A DNA stretch of 18,217 nucleotides, from positions 1 to 18,217 of the forward strand of contig CALVFC010000013.1 in NCBI GenBank assembly GCA_944326735.1, in the 5' to 3' direction. Below are positions 1 to 10,068 of the stretch, one piece after another. Under the pieces are notes generated by a model. It searched no databases and was not told where the DNA came from. It worked only from the letters and a program-made list of their open reading frames with translations. Source of the stretch: an uncultured Limosilactobacillus sp. Its GTDB lineage: Bacteria; Bacillota; Bacilli; Lactobacillales; Lactobacillaceae. Positions within the stretch are counted from its first letter, which is position 1. Every line of letters begins with the position of its first letter. The position numbers and the translations under genes are program-made.

Positions 1-1164
1 CATGTATCCAACTGTTATTCTATTGTCGAAAGTTTCACCTGTTCTACCATCATATAAAGTTAACTTACCATCTTCTGTTACACCTGCGTGATTATAAGTA
101 GGGTAAACAAATACATTAGCTGGCTCTGTGGTTTGATGACCATCTTTATTTACAGTCCAATCACCATTAAGCATTGCCTTATATCCATCAATCGTTGGTA
201 CACTAGCTTTGATGTTGTCCCAACTTGTTGGTAAGTTAGTCCAAGTACCAGAAACAACCTTATACCCATTAGTGAAGCCGTCTTTGTTGTAGCTAGCATC
301 AAATAGCCATGGCGCTTTATCCGTTCCTTCACTTATCTTGTCAGTTACCAAGTCACCTTGGCCGGTTCTGGTGTAGTAAATATCAAGAACAGCGTCAGTA
401 GATGCTTGTTCACCAGCATGTTCACCAGCACCATATACATAATGAACCGTAATCTGACGAGTTTGTGATTCAGTTACTTCACCATGCTTGTGAACCAACT
501 TAATTTGAACAACAGTTGGGTTAGCTGAGTCAGTTGATTGATTTAAGAAAGTAATGTTGTTTGGTTCAGTTTGACCAGTTGCCAATTCATAGTTAGTTGG
601 AATGGCTAAACTTACAGGAACCTTTTGACCAGCCTTACCAGAAACTGTAACTGGGTTACCGACAATCTTATTGTTGTCATCTGTGTCAATAAATTGATAT
701 TGAACGTATTGAGTCTCAGTACCTTCCTTAATTTCGAAGGCTGCAGAACCGTTGACAGCATCAGCCGCAAACTTCACGTTAGACTGACCATTTTGACCAG
801 TGCCAGCATCGCTCTTAATTTGGTTTTCGATGTTAGTGATACCATCTTGGGTCAGCTTAATCGTGTACTTGCCGACTGCAGTTGGATCACCAATCTTAGT
901 TGTACCGGCTTCGTTGTACCAGTCGTAATCGCCATTCTTCAGAGTGTAGGTCTTTTGAGTACCAGTAGCTCCTGGGAAATTAATTGTAACTTTAATCTCA
1001 CCATTACTGTTAAGTTCAGTTACAGAGACGGGATCACCATTGTAAGTCTTAGAGTTAGACCCGCCTAACGTACCAGTAGCATTGGCTTGGGTGATAGTGT
1101 ACTTCAAATTACCAGTATCAGCTGAGCCAATACCGTAATTAACCTTTGTTGCGTCAACACTAAG

Positions 1165-2058
1165 TGAATAGCTACCCACATTAATAGGTGCTTCATTATC
1201 ACTAGTGTTCCACTTCAAGTCACCACTTGTTAATGGCAGAGTTACTGTCTTGCCGGTAACAAGATCTGTACCAGTTAAGGTTGCCGTCTTGGTAAATTGC
1301 CCAGCTTGACCATTGTATTCCTTAGTATCACTACCAGTTACTTTAACGTCGCTTAACTTGTGAACAACGTTAATAGTAAATGTCCGGCCCATCATTACAG
1401 AAGTATCTTTTGTATCCCACCGATAATTTGGAATCCACCATTCTGATGCTTCTGTAAATGGTTTCCAGTAGCTGGAAGCAAAGAAATTCTTATTGCTTCC
1501 TGGGTTACTCCAATCAACACCCTCTGGCTCACCGTCTAAACTAATTACTTTGTAGTTCCATGGATTTGTTAAACCATGTTGAGTGAGGTTTGTATAACCA
1601 CCATTAACTGGCTTGCTAATATCATATTCAAATACTTGTTTATTATCAGTCTTATCGTAAACAACTACTTTGAAGTGCATAACTTCATTGTAGTTAATGT
1701 TAACAACTTGACTTGCTGGATCATTAGCGGTCAATTTAGGAATTGTGTTATTAGCAAACGAGAGAATAGTCCCCTTATCATTGGTAAAGGACTTGAACTC
1801 ATAATATTGTGGGATTAATGGTGTATATGCGGTATTGTTGCTACTCTGTTGAAGAGTCCAACCTTTATAACTTACTACTTTATTTTCAACTAAATCATAA
1901 GTACCAGCACGGGTGAAGGTAGCGCTCTGATCTACAGTCTTCGTACCATTTGGTAAATTATCATTAATCGTACGAGTAATTGTCTTCTTTAAACCTAGCT
2001 CTTCAGCTGTCTTACCAGTTGGAATAGTGTCTGGCTTTGAACCATCAACATCTTGAGT
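1165..2058 (-). repeat. Adhesin internal repeat, copy B (C-terminal)
   Basis: Codes for a block of nearly 300 residues starting DVDGSKPDTIPTG, then ITRTINDN (Mub_B2-like), NYNEVMHF, SLDGEPEGVDW, KDTSVMMGRTFTI, VVHKLSDVKV and an MBG-like unit with EYNGQAGQF. The same order of motifs occurs in copy A at 3450-4374, so the two arose by internal duplication. The spacing between the copies is about 2.3 kb. Confidence 0.8.
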
Positions 2059-3449
2059 CTGGTGAATTAAATGAATTGCAACGGTCTTTTCATTAGTACC
2101 ATCGGAAACTATATAAGTAGTTGGTAGCTTACCAGCAACCAATGAAATGTCAGGTTGGTTTGGTGCTAATTCATAGTTCGTTGGCACTCCTAAAGCAGGA
2201 TCGATAGTAGTAACTTGACCAATTACCATATCTTGTGATTGTTGGTTACTTACTTGAGCACCATTCTTATCGTCGTCTACATACTCAAAAGTAATCTTTG
2301 CCTTAATAGCATAGTTCAGATTACCATCAACCTGAATGTAGTACTTAGAGTTAGCAGCTTGTAATTTCTTAAGGCCATCCGGAGACAACTTAAGTGTGTA
2401 ATTACCAGCATCTGTAGGTGCAGAATTAAGCTTAGTGTTATCTTTGTACCAATCAAAATCAGCAGCAGTGATTGTTGATGGAATTGTTAATCCACTATCA
2501 TTTGACCATGAAATACTGTCATTAAATGAAGCAGGCTGTCCATCGTAAGGCTTAGAATCAGAGCCAGCAACTTTTGGTGTCTTATTGAGTAAGTAAGGAG
2601 CTTGAACCGTGATCGTTGAAGCATTAGCCAAGGCTGCTAAATCACTAGCACTAGCATCACTTAAATTAATGGAAAGAGTATTTGTATCCTTATCCCAACT
2701 GTATAGCTTCTTAATAGCGGTCTGCACAGTACTGTCATTGCCGTTATCAACACTAATATTGAAGCGACTACCACTCGTACCATTTGCTGCATTTGGTACT
2801 AGGGTGTATGTCTGCCCATCAGTCGTTGTGATTGTTGGCGTAAATGTGTGATTGAATGTGTTGGAACCACCAAGTGTCCAATCGCTGTAACCAGTAATCT
2901 TACCCTGGTTGTCGATGATAGCTGTTCTCTTCAGTGTAATAGTTGTAGAAGCAGGCAGCGTTACATTAGTAATCTTGTTCCCAAAGCCATCAACATATTG
3001 AATATTTTGTGTAATGGTCTTCGTAGTTTCACTATCTGGAACCTTCAAGAAAACATTGTAACTTGTCTCGTAGTAGTTGCCGTTCTGATTAGAGCTTGGG
3101 AATTTAGCTAAAGTACTTGAACCAACGTAGGTCCAACCATTAGTCTTCCAGTCCCAACCATTCTTGGTAGTATCCCAGCTACCGCTTGTTGGATTTGGAT
3201 TGAATGTGAAATCTTTATTTGGTTCACCATCAACATTAGTGGTTGTGCCGGCGATTTCATTACTTATATCGGTATTAGAAGACTTGCCAGTAACATTGTA
3301 GTAATGAACAATAACTCGTGCAGCTGGTGTAATCTTGTATGTTACATCACTAGCAATTGAGTCAAAGCCATATTTAGGATTTGCTTTTTGAAGTGCCTGT
3401 AAAATGGCACTGTCAATCTTGCCATCTGTACCAGTCTTTAAGCTCAAGC

Positions 3450-4374
3450 CATAAATTCCAGTATCTTTTGGAGCGGAGGCACCATTACTCCAAACCAAGT
3501 CACTATCTTTTAATGAAGAGTAGTCAACAGTTACTGATTGTCCAGTTACGGCATCAGTTGCTGATAAGGAAAGTGTGCCCGTAAAGTTTCCGGGTTTACC
3601 GTTATACATTTTAGAATCTGTACCAGAGACTTTAACATCCTTCAATTTGTGAATGACGTGGATAGTAAAACTCCGCCCCATCATTACTGAAGTATCCGAT
3701 TCATCCCATTTGTAGTTTGGATTCCACCATTTAGTATCGGGGTCAGTAAATGGCTGCCAGTTATCCGAGGCAAACATATTGACGCTCTTAGTGTGATCAT
3801 TCCAATCAACACCTGCCGGTTCACCATCGAGCGATACTGATTGATAATCAGATGCGTTATGCCCTGTCGTGTCTTTGAATCCTTGATCAATACCACTCCA
3901 ACCGCCATTAGTCGGTCTAATAATATCAGTACTATAGATATCTTCACCAGTCGTGTCATCTCGAATAGTCACACTGAAGTGCATTACTTCTGTATAGTTG
4001 ATATTAATTGTCTGGTTTGGAGTATTGATATTAAACTGATCGTCATTTACAGCAGGAATAGTGTTATTAGTAGTTGGTTCTGAACTACCCGTGATCGTAA
4101 TGTCGTAGAACTGTGGATTTTGAATTGATGGTGTATATGCTGTCCAACCATTGCTTTCAAGAGTCCAATCCTTACTATAACTATTAGCTACTATCATTTT
4201 ATCAACCCAATCATAAGTAGCCGTCCGTGTGTAAGTTACATTCTGCGTTACGGTCTTATGGTCGCCTGGAATATTATCATTAATCGTACGAGTAATATTC
4301 TTAACTAAGCCTAACTTTTCAGCATCTTCGCCAGTTGGAATGGTGCTTGGCTTTGAGCCATCCACAGTTGTTTC
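3450..4374 (-). repeat. Adhesin internal repeat, copy A (N-terminal)
   Basis: Codes for TVDGSKPSTIPTG, ITRTINDN, NYTEVMHF, SLDGEPAGVDW, SDTSVMMGRSFTI, VIHKLKDVKV and an MBG-like unit with MYNGKPGNF. This matches copy B at 1165-2058 motif by motif. The copies have clearly diverged, so this is not a recent duplication. Confidence 0.8.
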
Positions 4375-7300
4375 ATTATGAGTCAAGTATACATAGTAAT
4401 CAGTGACATAGTAATTGCCGTCAGCTGATAAAGTCCCGTTAGCTGGAAATGTGTTTGCACCACTTTGGCCAGCTAAGACATAGTTGGCTGCTGTGAAATC
4501 CCAGCCGGAGCTCAAATTAAGAGTATCGCCAGCTGTACCATCAACATTTGAAGTGTGATCATTGAGTGCTGTCCCTGATGTAGGTGTCCAGCCAGCTGCT
4601 GGTTCAGTTTCACCATTTACATCACGGTAATGAACAACGATTCTTGAAGCTGGAGTGATCTTGAATTCAGCATAATCATCAGCATTAAATGAACCTTCAC
4701 CATCTGTTAAGTGGATTTGAAGACTCTTATTTAAACCTGCAGACAGCTTGCTAGTTAGCCAGTCTGCAATATGTTGCTTACCAGTTTGGTTCAACTTGAT
4801 GTAGTAAGTACCTACGTTTGTTGGACTAAAGGTTTCACTGGTACCTGTATTGTTAGTGAACGGAATGTAATTTCCATGTTCATCCTTTGTGTACCAGCTT
4901 ACATCACCATTTTGTAAAGTGTAGGTCTTTGTAGCATCAGTAGAACCTGGGAAGGTCAATGCGACCTTAATAGTGCCACCAGTAGTTACTTGGTCAAAAG
5001 TGGTCTTCTTACCGTCATATACACGTTGATTGCTACCAGAAAGATCTCCTTTTATATCAGCGGGTTCAATAGTATAAGCAAGTTTTGTATTAGTTAAACT
5101 CTTGCCTGGATTAGCTGCCTTTAACTTATTAAATCCTTGAGTGGTGAACTTGAAATGATAAGTTCCAGCATAAATTGGCACCGTGTTTAGTGGTTTGTCA
5201 TTATCATCAACCCATTCAACGTCCTTATCAGTTAATCCTGAAGGAATGGTAATGGTTTCCTTACTATCATCTGAAGGTTGTAATTTAGTGATACCATCGT
5301 TTAACTTCTCAACAATATTTACAGGTTGATTATCAAAAGTTTGCTTAGATTCACTGTCAGGTGTAATCCACATACCGGCTTCTAAGTTAACTTTAACTGG
5401 GACCAGTAGGTAACCGTCATTGTAGTCACCATCATTACGGTGCTTAGTGTAATGGATCAAGACATATAGTTCTTTTTCACCATTCTTGTTAATATCATCC
5501 TTGGTTAAAGCATGATAGCCAGTGACTGGCATCGTCTTACCAGCTGCATCAGTAAAGCTTAAGGTGGTTTCACTACCAGTATTCTTAGCTACCCATTGGA
5601 TTGCTTGACCGTAAGTACTTAACGCGGTTCTACCTAAATCACCTAACTGAGCTTGAGCAGTGGTGGTATTAAATGAACCTATATCACCAGCAACAAAAGT
5701 CTTGTTGGCTTTGGTATTTACAGTTGGGTAGTAGACTTGAATACCCTTAGTCGTTTGTCCAGGCTTGTCAAGTTGAAAATTATTGATGACAGAGCCATCA
5801 TTGAAAGTAATCGTCATTGTTGGCTGATCCTTAACATAGGACCAGTGACCAGTACCATCATCCTTAGGCCAATCCAATTTTGGTAAAAGACTGTGAGCAC
5901 CGTTAATGGCAAATTTATCTACTATCCGTTTGTAGAGCTTGATTTGATCTTGAGTAACTCCACTCTTCCACACAATTTCATCAATGTTAACGCCCCAAGT
6001 ATTGGTGTAGCTTGGGTCTGCAGCAGCAATATCGCTTTCTGCTTGGCTTTGGCCAGTAATTGAAGTTACCTTACCAGCATCTTGGCCTGTAGTAGCATTA
6101 TTATAACTACCATAAGTACCAATCGTATGAGAGTTCATATGATCGATGGCGTCTTTAATCTTTTGACCATATTGATCAGCTTCAGACTGAATATTAATAG
6201 TTACAGGAATGACTTGGTAACCGTCTGGAATATAATTACCTTGATCATTCTTGATTAAGTTGCCGTTTTTATCAATCTTAAAGTAGCTAACTTTAACATA
6301 GCCAGTGAATGAAGTGTGAGTCTTACTCCAAGTGGTGTCGTACTTATAAGTTGTTCCATTAATTGCATGATCACCACTAGTGTCAGTTACCCATTCATAG
6401 GTTGGAGCCCAGTTTGGACTACCGTTAGCAACATCAATTTCTGAATGATTAATGGCGCTTTCGGCACTAATGGCACTGTTACTACTATTATCGATAATTT
6501 GACCGCCATTCACGTTACGAGGGCCATCGGCTTTAGCGCCACGTAGACTTACTGTAACACCTACGTCTTTGCTGCCATCACCAAAATCAACGTCGATAGA
6601 AGCCTTAGTCTTGTCCGCGCCTGTACCTGGCTTTTGGTTCCAAGCAATTGACTTAACTGGGTAGTCATTGTTTCCAAATTGACTTGGATCAATTTTTAAA
6701 GTCTTAGTTGAACCGTCAAAGTCGGTGTAAGTTGCTGTAATGTGATCAGCTGCTGAAGTGTTGTCAAAGTCTGAAGAAGGTTGACCAACGTGAATATCAG
6801 CTGCTGTACCATTGACCTTGACAATGTCTTTCAAGGCCTTAACAGTTACCTTAATGATCTGATAACCATCATCACGGGTATATTTCTTTAATGAACCAGA
6901 ATCACCCGGAATTGCATCATCATTATAATAATTGGCATGATATTGGACCAAAACATAGAGATTGTGTTCACCAGCAGTCAGAGAACTCTTAAATCCATGG
7001 GCCTGCTTAATTTGGTCCGCTGTCATCCCTCTTTTTACATAGGTACTTGGATCAACGTCATCAAGCCAAGTATATGTTGGTTGGAAATCGACGCCTAAGC
7101 CTTTGTAATTGGTCAGACTATTCTTGTTACGAATTGCTTCATTAGCGTTGTTATCAGTTACTGTATGCCAAGTGTTGCCACCATTAGTCGTCGCAAAAGA
7201 AGCTTTAGTACCTAATGCTGAGACAATTGTTGTTGGAATGTTAAACTGCTTGGATTGACTAGGTTTTCCAGTTGATGGATCATTAGAAAACATAAATGCA

Positions 7301-7596
7301 ATACCAGCAGTAGGAGTCCAAGCTTCAGAACCATCACTAGCAGCTGGCGTATTGTGTGGCTGTGTCCATACAACATTGGTAAGAATACCATCTTTAGCCA
7401 GATTAGCTCCCGTAAAGACCATATCGCCTATAACAATTTTGGTCATAATATCAGGACTAGCAGCTAATTGTTCGTCACCATTTGGAACAGAATTATCTTG
7501 CAGAGCATGAGTAACTGCCTGACTGGCCTTTTCATTAGTATCGTTAAAGACAGTAGCCCAGGTTGTCTTGTTACCCAAAATAAGGAATTCCCATTG

Positions 7597-7607
7597 CTTA
7601 GTTTTCC
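7597..7607 (-). other. Frameshift site in the adhesin gene
   Basis: On the minus strand the reading ...HNGTEN is followed at once by TAA. Dropping one base here gives HNGTEN-KQWEFLILGNKTTW and opens the whole downstream body. The new frame is closed upstream by a stop at 7635-7633, so the crossover must lie between about 7632 and 7600. A run of four A (minus strand, 7604-7601) sits beside the stop. It could be a 3-to-4 A slippage, but the run is short. A net +1 change (or -2) explains everything. Confidence 0.8.
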
Positions 7608-8341
7608 GTACCATTGTGGAGGACTTTACCATTCATAACAGCATAGATGTACTTACCATCACTAAGAGAATTAGAATAATCCTTGTCCCAAGTCAGTTGA
7701 ACAGAGTAACCAGTAGGTAATTGGTCCATATGAATTGGAACTACATCACTAATTTTAGGGAAAAGATTGGAACCGTTTATGTATAAGCCACCACCAGCAT
7801 ACTTGTTATCAGTGAAGGTTGGATCACCTAAAAATCCCGGATCCCAGTCAATAATTCCTGTTTGGCCTGGATTGTTCAATGTTGGTGTTTGCTCAGTAAC
7901 TTTACTTTCCGTTAAGAAGTTTGAATTAATAGATGCCGCTGCTGAAGTGGCCTTGGTATTTGCAGATGAGTTTGCTGGGGTTGCAGGATTTTCGGCGCTA
8001 GCAGGGATAGTGAGAGTTTGGGTAGTGGACACAGAAGATGAGACAGCAGAAGCAGCAGAAGTAGCCACAGCACTTGCTGAAGAGGCCGCAGTAGATTGGG
8101 TAGACTGGTCCCCTTGAATAGCAGTGGACCCATTGGCAGAGTTTTCTACACTGGACGCACTATTATTGGCACTACCACTTGTTGGACTGGCCTCTTCTAC
8201 GACAGGCTGGTCCTCCTCCGTTGCGGCTTTAGCAAAGTTTGGGTTACCAAAGCTAAAGAAGGTCATTCCGATCATTACGGATGCGACCCCGACTGTTAAT
8301 TTCCGTAATGCATATTTTGGTAATTTATCAGACTTAAACAT
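7598..8341 (-). CDS. YSIRK signal peptide and Ser-rich N-terminal fragment of the adhesin
   Basis: This is the part of the adhesin that can be translated without a frame change: 247 residues. I chose the ATG at 8341 because GAGAGGGG lies 8 nt upstream; a GTG at 8359 overlaps that Shine-Dalgarno and is rejected. Residues 1-45 form a YSIRK-type signal (YALRKLTVGVASVMIG, then a hydrophobic stretch and an FAKAA cleavage region). Known YSIRK signals direct secretion at the septum through Sec. About residues 40-155 are very rich in Ser, Ala, Thr and Asn, typical of an unstructured stalk and a likely acceptor for O-glycosylation by the adjacent GtfA/GtfB pair. The tail, from about residue 165, begins a folded domain (DWDPGFLGDPTFTDNKYAGG) that continues in the other frame. 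If translated as it stands, the product would be secreted without any wall anchor. Confidence 0.85.
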   Translation of the reverse strand: MFKSDKLPKYALRKLTVGVASVMIGMTFFSFGNPNFAKAATEEDQPVVEEASPTSGSANNSASSVENSANGSTAIQGDQSTQSTAASSASAVATSAASAVSSSVSTTQTLTIPASAENPATPANSSANTKATSAAASINSNFLTESKVTEQTPTLNNPGQTGIIDWDPGFLGDPTFTDNKYAGGGLYINGSNLFPKISDVVPIHMDQLPTGYSVQLTWDKDYSNSLSDGKYIYAVMNGKVLHNGTEN

Positions 8342-8460
8342 GTTATTTTCCCCTCTCACAACACTGTCTAAACAGCTATTAATTTCTTATTGCCAAAATT
8401 ATCATCTGTTAAGCAAAATCATCTGAATTATTTTAATAATATAATCCTTCTGAAAGCTTT

Positions 8461-8489
8461 ATTATACTACTTTCATAACCTTTTTTATA
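8461..8489 (-). promoter_or_regulatory. Candidate promoter of the adhesin gene
   Basis: A perfect TATAAT reads on the minus strand at 8466-8461. The hexamer 17 bp upstream is TATAAA (8489-8484), a poor match to TTGACA. The implied leader to the ATG at 8341 is about 110 nt. The long leader and weak -35 keep this tentative, but it lies after the terminator of the upstream gtf genes, so the adhesin needs its own promoter near here. Confidence 0.4.
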
Positions 8490-8516
8490 GGAATTCGATC
8501 TCTTAAACACATCAGG

Positions 8517-8530
8517 TGTAAACGTTAAAA
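8517..8530. promoter_or_regulatory. cre-like site upstream of the adhesin promoter
   Basis: TGTAAACGTTAAAA agrees with the CcpA cre consensus TGWAANCGNTNWCA at 13 of 14 positions. It lies about 30 bp upstream of the candidate adhesin -35 and touches the gtfB terminator stem. Control of the adhesin by carbon source is an inference from this match alone. Confidence 0.3.
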
Positions 8531-8563
8531 AGTGACTCCTACCAAACGTAAGAGTCACTTTTC
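8526..8563 (-). terminator. Rho-independent terminator after gtfB
   Basis: Arms AAAAGTGACTC (8528-8538) and GAGTCACTTTT (8552-8562) form a perfect 11-bp stem with a 13-nt loop. On the minus strand it ends in a run of T. It begins a few bases after the gtfB stop codon at 8571-8569 and separates the gtf operon from the adhesin. Confidence 0.85.
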
Positions 8564-8568
8564 AGTCT

Positions 8569-10068
8569 TTAGTTTTGAAGGGCATTCCATTCTTTCCAAG
8601 TCGTCAGGTTACTGATGCTATCAAGCGCATCGTAAGCCCCCGTACTCAGTTTTTGGAGCAGCTGTGGGTCTTTTAACATTTTGACAACTGCATTCTCCAT
8701 CTTTTTAGCATTATTTAGTGGAATGAGCTCACCGTTCACCCCAGACTTAACCATTTCTGCTGGACCGTACAGGTAGTCATACGAAACCACCGGAACCCCG
8801 TGGGCAAGCGCTTCACCCATGGCCAGTGGCTGCCCGTCAATCCGGCTAGCGTCCATAAAAATCTGGGCACTGTTGTAGACTTGCTCAAGGTCTGGATGAT
8901 ATCCAGCAAAGGTAACTACGCCATTCAGCTGATTATCTGCGACTTGTTTCTTATACTTTTGAACATCAGCATTACTACCGTATCCATATAAAGTTAGCCG
9001 TGCTGCCGGGCACTTCTTTTGGATGCGGCTGAAGATATCAATCAGTTTGCTGATCTGTTTATCTTCGCCTAACCGACCTACGTAAATGATCGAGCCACGT
9101 TGCCTAACATTCATTGGCACTCGTGGTAAGTTGGTCTTCACTGGCACCGCATTGATTGCATAAACCGGTTTGTCATCCCCGATCCGCTTCTTCAGCATCT
9201 CGGCCTGGGCCTTAGTCATCGTAATGACGCCGTCCCATTTATCAAAGTCATTTACCAACGGTCCTTGCAACATGGAATTTAGTGGACCAGTCTTAAGGTT
9301 GTCACCATCATTGACGTGGTTCATCGCGATCCACAGGTACTTCTTGGCCTTAGTCCGCATGTTTTGAACCGGTTGGATGGCCATGGCTGGCCGGTCGGCA
9401 ATAAAGACGTTATTTTCACCATTGGCCTTGTTCACTTCATCAAGGAAGAATTGGAAAAGGTCGTCTTCACTATCAAAGAAGTAGTCCTTGCCATTGTAGT
9501 CACGCAATACATTCAGGGAATTAATCGGTGTATCTTGAACGGACTTCACATAGTACCGTTCCATGTAAATGGTCTTGTCTGGACGGTAGTAGCGTTCATA
9601 GCTCATTCGACCATCCTGGCCGAAGAATTGGTCAACCGCCTTAAAGCCTCGGAGGTCATACTGTTGACGCAGGTTAAGGTTTCCGGCAACGTCGAACCAG
9701 TCGATGTGGTTAACTAACCCAATTGTTCCACCAGTAAAGTAAACGATACAGATCAGTCGATCGCCATCTTTAACTTCTTGATAGTTATTCCCGGTACCCA
9801 CCTGATATTCAATTGGCAAGTTCAAGTCCTTAACACGGCATTCGTGGCCCTGGTAATCAGTCGTGCCCGCAAAGAAGTCATACATGTTGACCAACTGATC
9901 ATCAGTAAGGCCAAACCGCCGCAAAGTAGCATGAATAATCTGGTCAAAGTTACGGGTAACCAGCTTAGCAGGGACATTATGATTCTTAAACAACTTCAGC
10001 CGCTTCATTTCCGCGTGTTCAATACTGGAGTTATTGCTAAGTAAGTATTGGTTTACGAAAAAGTACAT
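8569..10068 (-). CDS. gtfB: GtfB-like glycosyltransferase partner (TagE/GT4 family)
   Basis: A 499-residue GT-B protein paralogous to its upstream neighbour. Residues 1-200 match the N-terminal domain typical of GtfA, GtfB and TagE (SSIEHAEMKRLKLF at the start). The C-terminal nucleotide-sugar domain starts near IYVGRLGEDKQ (about residues 328-338), with Arg332 and Lys337 in place. The usual EX7E motif of family GT4 is altered: it reads DGQPLAMGE, with Asp411 in place of the first Glu and Glu419 kept. In the known two-subunit O-glycosyltransferases GtfA is catalytic and GtfB helps bind the acceptor protein, so the changed motif fits a GtfB role. Its ATG overlaps the gtfA stop codon (TAATG), which implies translational coupling. 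It may act on the Ser-rich adhesin downstream. A role in glucosylating teichoic acid (TagE) is the main alternative. Confidence 0.75.
   Translation of the reverse strand: MYFFVNQYLLSNNSSIEHAEMKRLKLFKNHNVPAKLVTRNFDQIIHATLRRFGLTDDQLVNMYDFFAGTTDYQGHECRVKDLNLPIEYQVGTGNNYQEVKDGDRLICIVYFTGGTIGLVNHIDWFDVAGNLNLRQQYDLRGFKAVDQFFGQDGRMSYERYYRPDKTIYMERYYVKSVQDTPINSLNVLRDYNGKDYFFDSEDDLFQFFLDEVNKANGENNVFIADRPAMAIQPVQNMRTKAKKYLWIAMNHVNDGDNLKTGPLNSMLQGPLVNDFDKWDGVITMTKAQAEMLKKRIGDDKPVYAINAVPVKTNLPRVPMNVRQRGSIIYVGRLGEDKQISKLIDIFSRIQKKCPAARLTLYGYGSNADVQKYKKQVADNQLNGVVTFAGYHPDLEQVYNSAQIFMDASRIDGQPLAMGEALAHGVPVVSYDYLYGPAEMVKSGVNGELIPLNNAKKMENAVVKMLKDPQLLQKLSTGAYDALDSISNLTTWKEWNALQN

Larger units (their letters stand above)
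1..8341 (-). pseudogene. Giant YSIRK/MBG-MucBP cell-surface adhesin, frameshifted, 3' end outside window
   Basis: Probable cell-wall-anchored adhesin for mucus or epithelium. The first 247 codons (8341-7601) carry the signal peptide and a Ser-rich segment and end at a TAA at 7600-7598. The body continues one frame over. Read in triplets from 7632 to 1, it has no stop (over 2,500 codons), so the intact protein would exceed 2,700 residues plus the unseen C terminus. The body holds an N-terminal region with three segments ending in DGYQ(V/I)IPVTV-like strands, then at least five MBG-like domains with SKxYxGxP-type motifs (around 840-1070, 1090-1350, 2320-2580, 3300-3640, 4750-5050). It also has two MucBP-like segments with (I/Y)VDDD or FIDTDD starts (about 500-720 and 2060-2310) and two Mub_B2-like blocks with ITRTINDN. 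No LPXTG motif is visible because the end is missing. Family naming is by eye. The gene may be a pseudogene, phase variable, or intact with a sequencing error. Confidence 0.85.

Noticed and set aside
625..4083. Several open frames of 67-147 codons on the plus strand
   Set aside because: They are antisense to the adhesin body, start mainly at TTG or GTG without ribosome sites, and arise because the adhesin avoids certain codons.
7597..7607. Programmed ribosomal frameshift in the adhesin
   Set aside because: There is no recognised slippery heptamer, and programmed shifts are not known in this adhesin family; mutation or sequencing error is simpler.
9316..9717. Open frame of 133 codons on the plus strand opposite gtfB
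   Set aside because: It is antisense to a clear glycosyltransferase and has no supporting start signal.
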